NCBI GenBank assembly: GCA_000750105.3
Contig: JPHH03000103.1
Location: forward strand, 1 to 64,000
Length of the DNA stretch: 64,000 nucleotides
DNA from: Tolypocladium sp. Sup5 PDA-1
Taxonomy: Eukaryota; Ascomycota; Sordariomycetes; Hypocreales; Ophiocordycipitaceae
Direction of reading: 5' to 3'
The translations under genes were made by a program, and so were the position numbers. The notes beneath the pieces are model-generated. The model had not been told where the DNA came from. It searched no databases and saw nothing but the letters and a program-made list of their open reading frames with translations. Shown one piece after another: positions 10,079 to 19,975 of the stretch. Numbering within the stretch: the first letter of the stretch is position 1; each line of letters starts with the position of its first letter.

Positions 10079-11157
10079 GCTGTAGGAACTGTCTGGGTGA
10101 GGGGCTCTTTTTTGATCTTGAGGTTGTTGAGGGTATTGAGTCTAATGTCCCGATGCGGTGCCTCCATCGACGACTACTGGTACCGCCGTTGGTCGCAAAA
10201 AACGAGGCGAGGCAACGTCGAGGCAGGAAGGGTGTGGATGGATGGCCCGTGTTGGTGAGCGCACAAGCGAGCGGGCACACGACTGAATACCGGTGTTACA
10301 ATAATGGCTGCTGATGACTGTGTCAATGGTGTATCATGCACAAGCGAGCGACGCCTTCGTCGAGAGCGCTTCAAGGGTCGTCTTTGTCGGCTCCGCCTGC
10401 CGCACGCCGCCCGAGTCGCAGTCACACAGTGTGCGGCTCGTAAGGCAATACCCATCACCGCACCTGCTGCTAGCAGATCTGAATCCAACAAGCAGAATGA
10501 TGTTTGATCACCAATTAGTCTACCAAACATGACGGAGACTACGCATCGGCATCTGACATCGGGAACTAAGTCTTCACCGGGCAGCTCCGGCCCGCAAGCC
10601 TGCATCTAGGGGCCCTCGGCGGTTCTCCGAACCATGACCACATGTATCTCCTTTTGACCCGCAGTATCAGGGGCAATTCTCGAGATCCAATGGCTTGCTA
10701 GCTTTCAGATGTCTGGAGATGTGTCTGCCACACGCGCTTGGCGCACAGATCAATCTACACCTCCAAGTCCTTTTCTGCTTTGCACCCTCCCATCATTGCC
10801 ACATCCTTGCCATTCGCTGCCTTGGCTTACTTGTAAGCATTTCTAGAAGCTTGCTGCGACCTGTATCTGGCTGCTGCATCGTAGTAAGTGAACTAGCAGT
10901 CTTCACGCAACAGAGAATTCTACATGGAGATGGTAATCCGGCCCAATCGAGACTTTGATTTCGGCCTCCTGTCCGCTCGCAAGAGGTGGTGGTCGTGCAA
11001 CTCCAATGCTGTGGAGCTTGGTTCTCGAGGAGAAACGAGACATCACACAGTGGGGGTCTTCGTCGACAGGGGCCTTGGTGCAGGAACCTCTGTATGGTTT
11101 CTCGTTCATTGAACTAGGCCATTAAACCGAACCAGACTGTCGGGACAATGGCACTGG
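10079..11157. other. gap with no supported gene
   Basis: No recognisable Walker A segment or other coding feature. Open stretches on both strands (for example minus 10174-10605) lack family signal. Confidence 0.45.
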
Positions 11158-11261
11158 TATAAAAAACAGTAGCATGGCCTGGAAGAGAAAAACTCCAACC
11201 TCGATCTTTCATCTACTTCACGTCTTTCTTTGAGAATCATTGACTTTACCTTAATTACATC
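11158..11261 (+). promoter_or_regulatory. TATA box and pyrimidine-rich leader without a recognisable gene
   Basis: TATAAAA at 11158-11164 is followed by a CT-rich leader (CTTCACGTCTTTCTTTGAG, about 11217-11235) and an ATG at 11262, the arrangement of a strongly expressed fungal gene. The frame from that ATG is only 64 codons and has no recognisable content, so the promoter seems cut off from its original coding region. Confidence 0.4.
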
Positions 11262-11955
11262 ATGCTTTATCCTCCACATGACACGATGGGACGGGCAAGA
11301 CCGAACCCGGAAACGGTCCGCATGATCGCCCCAAACTTTGCTTTGGGCGGCAGGCCGCGCGGAAGGTCAGCCTGGCTGACTGCCTGGTCCTCGACAACCC
11401 GAGGGTTGTTCGGGTCCTGGGCAGGCAAAGGAGCAGAGCCCCACGCCTGTGCTTGAGTTGATGCGAATGTCGCCCATGAGGAGCCGCGCCTGCATTGAAT
11501 GCAGTCTGTGCGACCCAAAAATTCGTGGTCAGGGGCGACTCCCATCGGCCTTTGAAAGTGATTTGAGCCCAAAACCACTCTAAAATGTCGGCAAAGCATC
11601 GCTTTGTTATGTAGGCCATCGGGGAGCCTTTACCTGCCGGGCCCGCAATCGAAAGGTCCCGCTCGGCATTTGTGGTCCCTCGGGTTGCCCCGAGCGGCCC
11701 GAGCATTCACCAGGCTCCGGGTCCGGGACTTCGTCATCAACACTGCCGACGGCTACCGCGTTCATACACGGGCGTATTCCGTTCGACGCAGGGTCTTGTG
11801 GGCTGTGCAGCCATGAAATTGATACGCGTCATAACATGCAGAGCGTGACGGTGTCTTACGCGTTCTCCTAATTGCTGATATCTTTTAACCACCCCTCCGC
11901 TCGGATTCCTTGACACCCTTTTACGTGTAACCAGTTCCTGCCCTTTACAGTCTCT
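11262..11955. other. gap with no recognisable gene
   Basis: A minus frame (11260-11706) and a short plus frame (11262-11456) are open but carry no family signal. Composition is GC-rich in the first half. Confidence 0.4.
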
Positions 11956-12174
11956 TATAAATCTCAACACTTCTAGTCGATAATTTACCTGCAAGAGCAA
12001 GTGCTGCCATCACATTGAATCAGCGCCATGGAGCGAAACGAAGCGGTTGCGACGACTAAGCCACCGGCGCAGGATCCAAGTTCTGAGAAAGAACAGGTAT
12101 TGTCGAGTACAGAAGTCGAGGCAACAACCAACTGCCGCTCCCGTGACCGCTCCCGGATGCCATGTGGGCGTTGA
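11956..12174 (+). other. TATA box and short 48-codon frame, possible 5' end of a lost gene
   Basis: TATAAAT at 11956-11962 precedes an ATG at 12028. The frame (MERNEAVATTKPPAQDPSSE onward) has the polar, Ser/Glu-rich character of the cytoplasmic N-terminus of many fungal transporters, but stops after 48 codons at 12172-12174. A one-base change near 12125 would lengthen it only slightly. No domain follows. Confidence 0.3.
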
Positions 12175-12522
12175 TTGGCGACCCGTACCTGCGTGGCTCC
12201 GTGGAATGCAAGTATAGCTTAGAGCTCGAGGAAGCGCGGCAAGTAGCGGCTGCTAGGTTGGCGAGGTGGACGACGATACCATGGCTTGATGACTCGGGGA
12301 GGTCGAGGGCGGCTTTGAGACCTTCGAGAGGGGAAACCGGTCGGCGTGGTGCATGAGTCTAACCTATAGGGTAGGGGGAAGCTGCTGTGACGTACAAGCG
12401 TGACGCTTAGGCGCCTCGGCTTGACCACCGCGCGAGCGCAGTGCTCGCTTCACCAGGTTGTGTTGACACAACCAATGGCCCCATATTAAAGCTCTAGCGA
12501 CGAGTAAGTGCTAAACTCGAAG
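12175..12522. other. gap with no supported gene
   Basis: A short plus frame at 12162-12356 has no recognisable content. Island B begins at 12523. Confidence 0.4.
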
Positions 12523-12993
12523 ATGGCGCCTGTCCTATACGAGATCTTGAACTACCTCTCGACTGAAGCGTCCAGGTTTCTCTTTGTGCTAGGGATCAGG
12601 CTGACAGTCACGAGCATGTAGAGGTATCTAAGCGTGTTGAGGGACATCCTCGAGCACAGGGACTGGATCGATGAGATGATGGGGCGCGGGTACGAGGCCA
12701 TGCTCGTCGGCGCGGACGTAGAGAGGTTAGGTAAGAGGATCATGCACCCGCACTCGTACAACCACAAAGACGAGATCCCGTTGTGCATCTAGCTCATGGT
12801 CTTGCCAACGGACGTGTTGGTGCACAACGACAGCGTTGACTTTATGGACTAGTACAAGTTGCTGGACACAGGCGAGCTCGCGAAGCACAGGGACTACAGG
12901 AACCCGCGTGAGCAGGGCGATCCGGAGATGCAACACGATATTCATGTGCCCGTTCGACAGCATGACCGAGCTCCCCGCCGACAGTCAGGGCAG
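12523..12993 (+). pseudogene. island B, fragment 1: unrecognised frame with three in-frame TAG codons
   Basis: From an ATG at 12523 one frame runs about 156 codons to a TGA near 12991-12993. The only internal stops are TAG at 12619-12621, 12790-12792 and 12850-12852. Between them the translation is protein-like (YEILNYLSTEASRFLFVLG; DILEHRDWIDEMMGRGYEAM; ADVERLGKRIMHPHSYNHKD; YKLLDTGELAKHRDYRNP). Nearly every arginine is AGG, as in island A. I do not recognise a family. Each TAG could be a decayed CAG (C to T in a CpA step) or a readthrough/reassigned codon. After about 12940 the coding character moves to another frame. Confidence 0.4.
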
Positions 12994-13273
12994 TGACTGG
13001 TACGTGTCCTCGATTCCCAACGAGAACAACACCGCGGTCGTGTTCTTCGCCAGCCGCCACACCGGGAACGGGTATCTGGGCTCGTGCCTCCAACCGTTCG
13101 TAAACGGGCCCACGGAGATGAGCGCCGCCGTGTTCGAGAACGAGGAGGTGCAGTTGTGCTGCCAGACCATCACGGGAATGAGCCTCCGTTCGGGCGTGGG
13201 GTGGAATGTGCCCCTGGTTAGGCGCTCGTGCAGGGAGGCGGCGATGGGCAGCGCCGAGTACGAGCTCCCATGA
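12930..13273 (+). pseudogene. island B, fragment 2: unrecognised protein fragment
   Basis: A second frame is open up to a TGA at 13271-13273 and reads as a globular, possibly exported or structural protein (FMCPFDSMTELPADS; DWYVSSIPNENNTAVVFFAS; GYLGSCLQPFVNGPTEMS; EEVQLCCQTITGMSLRSG). It follows fragment 1 with a frame change near 12940, so the two may be one broken gene. Codons are GC-ending. No family is recognised. Confidence 0.4.
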
Positions 13274-13525
13274 GTAGATCTGAGCTAGGGCAGGCACGGG
13301 GCGTCGGACTATAAAAGGGTGGTAGACGTGGCGAGATGGTCATCGGAGCGCAGGATCGACGTCCGGCTCGACTGCGATGTCCCGTACGTCGGGACGTACG
13401 AGGGGTGCAGCTGGTTCGTGATTACCGCCATCAGCATGGACGCGACCTAGGTCTTCTTCTCATTTATGAGCACGGGAATGTCGCCGAACTCTCCACGCAC
13501 GTTCGTCGGCCAGTGTAAGGCAGCT
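13274..13525 (+). pseudogene. island B, fragment 3: unrecognised short frame with TAG
   Basis: The frame of fragment 2 resumes after the TGA. It contains a TAG at 13286-13288, a TATAAAAGG at 13310-13318, a protein-like stretch (RRIDVRLDCDVPYVGTYEG; SWFVITAISMDAT) and a further TAG at 13448-13450. The TATA-like sequence could mark a separate transcription unit. Unrecognised. Confidence 0.3.
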
Positions 13526-14446
13526 CTATGCTTGTGATGTCAAGCGAAAGGTTCCCCCGGCTTGCTTCGCCGGAAATAATGGCGGATGTGCTGTCCTTTG
13601 CTTACTCAAATCCCATTGCGCCTTGGTAAAAAAAATCAAAAAAAAAATCGATGCTGGGTCTGGGGTAGGGGCAAGAAGTGGGCGTGGAGATGGGAGTTCA
13701 TCCAGTTCGGCCCCAGTACACAAGCCCAAGGATTCACGTTGCGCTTCAGGGTCGCGATATGCGTCTTTCATGCAAGATGCACGACTCTGTGTGACATCGG
13801 CCGGGGGTGATCTGAAAACACCAGGAGTGCTATCCCGGTTCTTCTGCTCGCATGCGCAAGTCTCCCCCTTGAGAGGCGACAGGCGAGTGGTTTTGGCCTT
13901 GCCGTGGGACTTGGCCGCCAGGCTCCTCGTCTCGACTCTGAGAGAAGCCAAGCAAGTCCAGTACAACCGTCCTCACCATGCCTTCTTCAACCAAGAGACT
14001 TGGTCTGCAAGTTTGTCGATGATGTTTATCGGCGGGGTTTTTGAGCTCGAAGTACCTCAGCAAGTGCGTAGTGGGCCTCTTCTATCGTTAGACGATGGCT
14101 TCCATGGGGTCAGATGGATCTCGGCATACCGACAAGAGATAAAGCAGCCAAGATAGTTCGTCCTCCCGGCCCCCTTGGTAGAGCCGTGGCCAAAAGTCTT
14201 CAAAGGTGCTGCAGCGACCACCGTGTTTCTCGATGACTTCGGGTGCCCGTGCTACTTTGGAGAGCTGCTGGCTGGGAAGTGCAGCGAAAAGGTCGATGAA
14301 TGTTGCGAAGTCCAAGTGGAAGAACTGCTTCCATTGTAGCAGTAACGCAGAGCTTCCTTCGGTGCCAAGACTGCCCTCTTGCTTCGAGATTTCTTGAGAA
14401 ACCGCCAGGCCAGGCGAGCGTCAACCTGTTCCTTTGTGTAGGTCAC
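13526..14446 (-). pseudogene. unrecognised fungal protein, frameshifted
   Basis: On the minus strand TYTKEQVDARLAWRFLKKSR (from about 14440) is followed, after a one-base frame change near 14320, by FFHLDFATFIDLFAALPSQQ and FEDFWPRLYQGGREDELSW. Further frames continue to 13526 with a polar, Pro/Ser-rich composition. The middle stretch (14088-14315) looks like a genuine helical protein, but I cannot name the family. It lies head-to-head with the asparaginase-family gene. Confidence 0.35.
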
Positions 14447-14792
14447 CCTTGGGGTAGCCCGTGGTTTTAGAAAATCGAGAGATACAGGCTGGGATGTAGA
14501 CGGTTGCCGAAATGGACAGCTGTGTACAAGTTAGGAGTACCTCCCCTCCCCTTTATGCACTCGGACACACTCGGCTTTGCCGCGACCTTGCCACGACTCA
14601 CTCCTCGCATCAGCTGGCTTCGGCAAGAGCTGATCATCAGTGGCTGCCCTCTCCCGCCAATTATTACAGGTCTGACTCTATCCAAGCGGGAGTCCAGACG
14701 TTCAGTTACCATCGGCAGCTCACCGTGGTCAAACAACGTTGCTATCGACAATTATATTCACTCAGGTTCACGAACTGACCATATATGACGTT

Positions 14793-15854
14793 ATGGAGCT
14801 TCCAACAGTCACTGTCTATGATATGGGTGGCACTATCGGTGGGGAAGCGGCTTCGCCTGATCAGACAGCGGTATACCAGCCCGGAGTACGCTCAATCAAG
14901 GCGCTCATCGAAGCTATTCCGGAGCTCCGCAAAATTGCTCAGCTACGGGTCGTTGAGATTGCCAATTTGGGCAGTCCCGATATCACGCCTAATCACATTC
15001 TGGGCCTTACTCAGAAGGTCCAGAAAGAACTTGACGGCAATGTACAGGGCGCTCTCATTACTCATGGATCGGACAACATTGTGCATACGGCTTGGTCCCT
15101 TGAGCTGACGATCAATTCGGATAAGCCAGTTGTGTTAGTTTGTGCAATACGTCCTGCTACGGCTTATAGCCCGGACGGGCCTATGAACTTCTTGTGTGCA
15201 GCTACTCTGGCAGCCAGCCAGCTCGGGAAGAAAAGGGGAGTTATGATCGTTATCGACGGCAAGATCTACCGACCTCGGTTCACCACCAAGACGGGGACCA
15301 ACTCCCCTGCATTCGAGGCAATAGGGCCGGGTCACCTTGGTGACTTTTTCAACTCTCAGCCAATATTCTACTGCGAGCCTTGCCGCCCAATTGGCCATCT
15401 TCATTTCGATATAACCACCTATGATCCGAACGCTAAACTTCCGGCCGTTGAAATCTTACATTTCTATCCCGGTGTGCGCCCAGACCGGTGTCGTGCGGCG
15501 TTCGAGGGAGGAACGATGGGCGTTGTACTTGCCGGGGCGGGCTCGGGCTGCTGGAGCACCGAAGCTGGGAATGCCATCGCCGCGGAAGCTCGAGCAAAAA
15601 GCATTCCGGTTGTGGCAAGCCGACAGCCCCTACGTGGTTTTATTGAAGGCAGCGGCATCTATGGCTTGGGAGGCTTGGGAGACTTTTGCATCGGTGGCGG
15701 ATTCTTGAGTCCAGAGCACTGTCTGGTTCTTCTTCGGCTTGTTCTCATGCTTGGGCTCGATTTCGATGCCATCAAGAGTATCTTCGAGAGCAACCGGCCT
15801 GGGGCCACTCTCTTTGAGCCTAGGATTGGGGTGAGCATGATGAAGACAGAATAA
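14793..15854 (+). CDS. L-asparaginase family protein lacking the usual first catalytic Thr
   Basis: Asparaginases hydrolyse L-asparagine to aspartate and ammonia. The 353-residue frame starts at MELPTVTVY; an upstream ATG at 14739 in the same frame would add 18 residues without a clear signal peptide. Expected landmarks are present: the first motif region at residues 9-15, the second motif THGSDN (90-95, Asp94 kept), PDGPMNF, Lys166 in TTKTGTNS, and a GxGxGCWSTEA stretch in the C-terminal domain. The first motif reads YDMGGTI where the family has TGGTI. Residue 11, the position of nucleophile Thr12 in the E. coli enzyme, is Met (ATG, one C-to-T change from ACG). Position 93 is Ser rather than Thr. 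Fold and length look intact, so this may be a recently inactivated or repurposed paralogue. Confidence 0.85.
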   Translation: MELPTVTVYDMGGTIGGEAASPDQTAVYQPGVRSIKALIEAIPELRKIAQLRVVEIANLGSPDITPNHILGLTQKVQKELDGNVQGALITHGSDNIVHTAWSLELTINSDKPVVLVCAIRPATAYSPDGPMNFLCAATLAASQLGKKRGVMIVIDGKIYRPRFTTKTGTNSPAFEAIGPGHLGDFFNSQPIFYCEPCRPIGHLHFDITTYDPNAKLPAVEILHFYPGVRPDRCRAAFEGGTMGVVLAGAGSGCWSTEAGNAIAAEARAKSIPVVASRQPLRGFIEGSGIYGLGGLGDFCIGGGFLSPEHCLVLLRLVLMLGLDFDAIKSIFESNRPGATLFEPRIGVSMMKTE

Positions 15855-16185
15855 CCCTGTTCTGTCGCAGCACACCAACCAGATCAGTCGTTCCGCATTT
15901 CTTATCCTGTGTCCAGACCTGATGGAGAATCGACAAAGCGCAAGAGTTATTGCGGAAGTCCAGCCAACCCATCATCGATATATACCGCTCGTCAATAAGC
16001 CGACGGTGCATCTCGGTTCTGATGTAGCTGCCTGTAGCAACCAGTGGAGACTGCACAATAGCCTGAGAGTCGGCAGTATTCCGAGATATGCTTTCCTTCC
16101 AGTCAGATGGCGGAGGCGCAGGGTAACGGCGGAGTTGTTGGCATAGTCTGATTGCTGTATCTAACAGTAACCTGTCTTGGTCCAT
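15820..16185 (-). pseudogene. unrecognised regulator-like fragment
   Basis: A 121-codon minus frame (MDQDRLLLDTAIRLCQQLRR; THEMHRRLIDERYISMMGWL-like helices further on) looks protein-like and is preceded upstream, to about 16600, by stretches in shifting frames with stops. The style recalls the C-terminal part of fungal zinc-cluster transcription factors, but no defining motif is present. It overlaps the asparaginase 3' end by 35 bases, so at least its last codons are not coding. Confidence 0.3.
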
Positions 16186-16189
16186 ATTG

Positions 16190-17302
16190 ATATCCCCAGT
16201 TTCTGGCTAGGAATCATTCGGCGGCAGTGACTCGCCTCGGAAAGAGAAGGAGTATGCGTAGGGTAGGTTTGCCGCAGTGCAAGGGGCGGCATAATAGCTA
16301 TTTTCGTCCGACTGTGGCCATTCGACGCTCGTGTGCTACTGGAAGTTTCGGCAGAATGGTTGTTGAGCCATAGGCTGGCTCAATGGGGAAGTCTCCGGTG
16401 AGCTATAGACTAGGAAAGATGGCGCTTGTCTGATATCCACGCCCAGATCGTACGGGGCTTCGACCGGTTGGCGTTCATCGTTGACCGTTTGCCTTTGCAG
16501 TATTTGAGCTCCCGTGTGTCCGTATCCAGGTTCGGCTCACCATTCTGCGAAACCACAAGTCCACTAGACGCCATCGTCAAAGTCGAATTTTCTCTGGTGC
16601 AGCGAGATTGGTGTTAGGCCGTGGACTCTCGAGAAATGTGTCGGCTTATGACGCATCTGCACGGCTCGAGACTGTCTCCAAGGACGTTCCATATAGTTTG
16701 CTCCCTGTCGCTCGTCGCCCCGAGCATCGTCGCTTTATTTCGTGGCTCATTTTCTTCAGAATCAGCGGTTAGTCCCTACAGAGTTATTAGCCAGTGAATA
16801 ACTGTGATGTGTGGCAATATGACGAGACGGTGAACTACAACGCGAGGTATGAAGACTTACCACACTGTTGCTGCTCAATTCCCCGCAAACAGATTCTTCC
16901 AAACCTGAACAAGTTGGCAAGTATCCTGAGACGAACCCTGTCTCGACCAAGGCCAAATGATTGACAGGCTAGAGACGCACTATCTAGGCAGCAGTCCTGG
17001 CAAGTGGGAGGTAAGAAGCGCAGGCTCGCATGGGCCTCTCGGCAACTCTCGAAACGGGGAAACTGGCGACAGGTCCAAGGCTCTTTGGCGCAGAACGGCA
17101 TCGAGGCAACAGCATGCGACGAGATGGACACAATTGCGGCACAGAAGAATGGCAACAAACCACGCTCTACTGCAAGCGGAACGCCTGAATTGAACCGTGA
17201 GGGCCAAGCGATGATGGGGACAGCTCGAAACGTTGGACACGCGTCCGGTGACGGCGGCAACAGGTCTTCTCTTGATAACCTCCTCAACAACCTACGTCAG
17301 GC
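16190..17302. other. gap with weak coding signal only
   Basis: A plus frame (17004-17414) is open for 136 codons with a basic, Gln/Asn/Ala-rich composition (LDNLLNNLRQAQQNSVTATN) but has no recognisable domain. It runs into a segment shared with the LINE remnant at 34.7 kb and may be antisense repeat sequence. Nothing else is supported. Confidence 0.4.
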
Positions 17303-17350
17303 TCAGCAGAACAGTGTCACAGCCACGAATGACGCTCGGACGGTTAGCGC
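17303..17350 (-). repeat. segment shared with LINE remnant 3' end
   Basis: About 45 bp (GCTCAGCAGAACAGTGTCAC onward) match 34705-34752 closely. On the minus strand both end an open frame with VR(A/E)SFVAVTL(F/L)C and a stop. It is probably a scrap of the same Tad1-like element family. Confidence 0.6.
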
Positions 17351-17853
17351 TGAAGTGTCCTGGAGTGAAGATGCGGACGGCGCGGCATCAAACGCAGCTA
17401 GGCAATCATGTTGAAGCAGTTCATGACAAAATCGGGCAGACTTGACGGCCCGTACGTCCATCCAGCATAATGCGGCGGCTGCTATAAGAAGAGGGACTCG
17501 GTCCGCCATCGATCAAGACTTTGGCAGACAACCGCCCAACAACCCGCCACTCTCTGATGAGACAGCTCAAGTGAGATCAGCTGAGAAAACCCCAACGCAT
17601 GGCATGTCCAAGCTAGGCGCGCTTATAGCAACGAGAGTTCTCGGAGGCAACACTTCTTGCCGTTGAACTGTAAGGCAGGATGGCATGGCGGGGGCACTGC
17701 TATTAAGAGGGAGGAATTTTGATACCTGGAAACAAACGTTAGAGCCAATAACATGCATAGGCCACTTCCATCAGTTTCACCTGATAGCAAGGCCACGCAA
17801 TCGATAAAAGATGCCGAAGCATACTCCGCAGTGGCAAGTTGTGGGAACCCTGT
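17351..17853. other. gap with no supported gene
   Basis: Short open stretches only. It presumably includes the 3' flank of the Pth11-like gene. Confidence 0.4.
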
Positions 17854-19202
17854 CTAGCAGGGTTCACTTCCGCCATTGACCGACTGCTGTCCAGCAATCC
17901 AACTTGCTGGCATTATTGGCTTGTTGCGTTGGGCCGACGCTAGATCGGTGTTCTTGGTCAAGCAGACTTGTCCCACTGCATCATCGTCTGTCATCAGATT
18001 TGGCGAGGCCAGAGAGATACGGGCAACACCGCTGCTAGGTGCATTGTCGGTGGATCGAAAGCCCTGGATCTTCATGGCTCGCACAAGGGGCCGCATCGTA
18101 GCAAGACTAGAAGCAATGATTGCGACTCCTGGTTCAACCAGGGTCCATACCATGGCATCGGTGGCCGTGACTAGGGGTTTCTTAGTGAATTTACTCCGGT
18201 GACTTTCAGTTTGAAGTAGCACTCACACATCAGGTCGTCCTCGTCTTCAAGTCCGAGCAAGAACTTCAACCTAATTAGCGTTGCAATGCTGGCACTGTTT
18301 GTAGTCAGCTAACTAGAGCACATAGGAACACTAGAGACTGTACTTGCAATATGCCGAGGCTGAGGATGATGATGACAGTGGCCTTCGCTTGGACCGCCAT
18401 CTTGACACTCCATAGCATGGGAATTGGGAGAAGCGCCTGTTGTCAGGACTAATGTTACTGACTGGTGACGTGTAATTATCTTATGCGATAGAAGACTTAC
18501 ATAGAGCCAGTCTGACAGGATAGACATGACGCTGATGGCGTACGCTGCAGAGATGATCTCGCCAGGTGTAGCACAGTGCCCGCCCTGCATCGTGAAGTCC
18601 CACTGCTTTGTCACTGGAGTGCACTGGAAGACGTCCCAGAAAAATACTGCCATGCTCCAAATGGTAATGACGACCAGGCTAGTCCAGAGGATGTACCTGT
18701 AAACCTTGGCAGCGGAGATACGGAGTAAAAAGACGGCGATGCTGAGCTTGATGAACATCATATTGATGATGTACGTCGCAGTTGCCACTGCTTGCCACTG
18801 TCTAAGTGTAAGTGACTTCGACTAAAGACAAGATAAGGCACGAAATCAGTCTCAAGACATACCATGAGAGCTGCGACTTTATCGTCATCTCTGGGGACAG
18901 CTGCATTATGACGACCCAGTCCCCTTCGGACCCCTTCCAGAACGAACCCACATGATATGGTGAATATTACCTGCAAGGATATATCAGCGTGGCGACTATG
19001 ACGGGATCTTTCCGAAACTAGGAGAGCAAACTTGAGCGATAAGCATAAGCCAGTCATCAGCTCGGTAACCTTTCAGCAAAACCACTCTTGTATACGTCCT
19101 CAAGCCAACAGCCACCCAAGTGAACACGAGCAATGACACGCATGTGCCCACCAAAGAATTTCCGACGTCCTCCGTCAAACCAAAGCTCTGCCGTTCGGCC
19201 AT
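17854..19202 (-). CDS. Pth11-type rhodopsin-fold membrane protein (six exons)
   Basis: Reading leftward, exons 19202-19032, 18970-18863, 18797-18501, 18436-18348, 18294-18227 and 18170-17854 join in phase to 349 residues. All five introns are 53-65 nt; the fourth uses a GC..AG pair (GCAAGT donor). The product has the seven-helix layout of the fungal rhodopsin domain: LVFTWVAVGLRTYTRV, DDWLMLIAQVIFTISCG, INMMFIKLSIAVFLLRI, LWTSLVVITIWSMAVFF, then the QCTPVTKQWD loop, ALLPIPMLW, and DAMVWTLVEPGVAIIASSL near the end. These proteins sit in the plasma membrane and include putative surface receptors such as Pth11. No CFEM domain precedes it. The polar C-terminal tail is about 65 residues. I started at MAERQSFGL (19202) rather than 78 bases upstream because it places helix 1 at the usual depth. 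Confidence 0.88.
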
Positions 19203-19975
19203 GCTTGCTTGATGCCCGAGGCCTCTTCGGATGATTATACCTTGACCGTCTGTCTGCTTTACTGCGACCCTTACCGACAATGTTGCGGATTAATTGGGGA
19301 GAAAACATGGGGTTGAGAGCTGCAGATACGACAGGAACCCCCGGTACAACATGTACAGATCACTCAGATGCGCATACACGCTCATTTCCAGGTATTCATG
19401 TGCCGAGATTGGCCTTGTATTAGTTGTACTTGTGGAAATCAGCTAATTGTATATGTAGCATAGTCTGCTACCGAATAATCCTAGAGATTGGGCGAGTTCG
19501 AGACTAGATTACTGTGTAGTTCACTTGATGCCTTTATGAAGCCCCAAGTAGCCCAATTGTGGACGCTACAGTAAAGCTGCCGTGACGTGTCTATGTCAAA
19601 TATCACCACTTATCAGAAGTCAACTTCCTGCCGACAGCCTATTTGCCCAAGCTTGTATTTAGAATGGGCGTTTCCGTCCCTTTCAACGGCGTATCCGGAT
19701 TGACTGGCCACCGAGAAAACGCCATTGTTGCCTGGGCTGAAGCGGAGCCCATGAGAAGTCCAATACTTTCCCATACATTGAAGAAAGGGCCTAGGTCACT
19801 AAATTTTTAACAATACCTACATTGGTTGAGAGGAGGTACAGTATGGGCTGCAAAAAGTTGTCTTTAATCTTCCTGATTCCGCATTTTCGGTTCGGGACCT
19901 ATTGACTAAAACGTCACACCCGAGGGTGCATCCACCGTTTAGGCCTCATAGAGAGGTCTGGTTGAGGAGACGTAG
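19203..19975. other. divergent intergenic region
   Basis: Lies between the minus-strand Pth11-like gene and the plus-strand Ser/Thr-rich membrane protein, so it presumably holds both promoters. No coding feature and no clear TATA box assignable to either gene. Confidence 0.5.
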
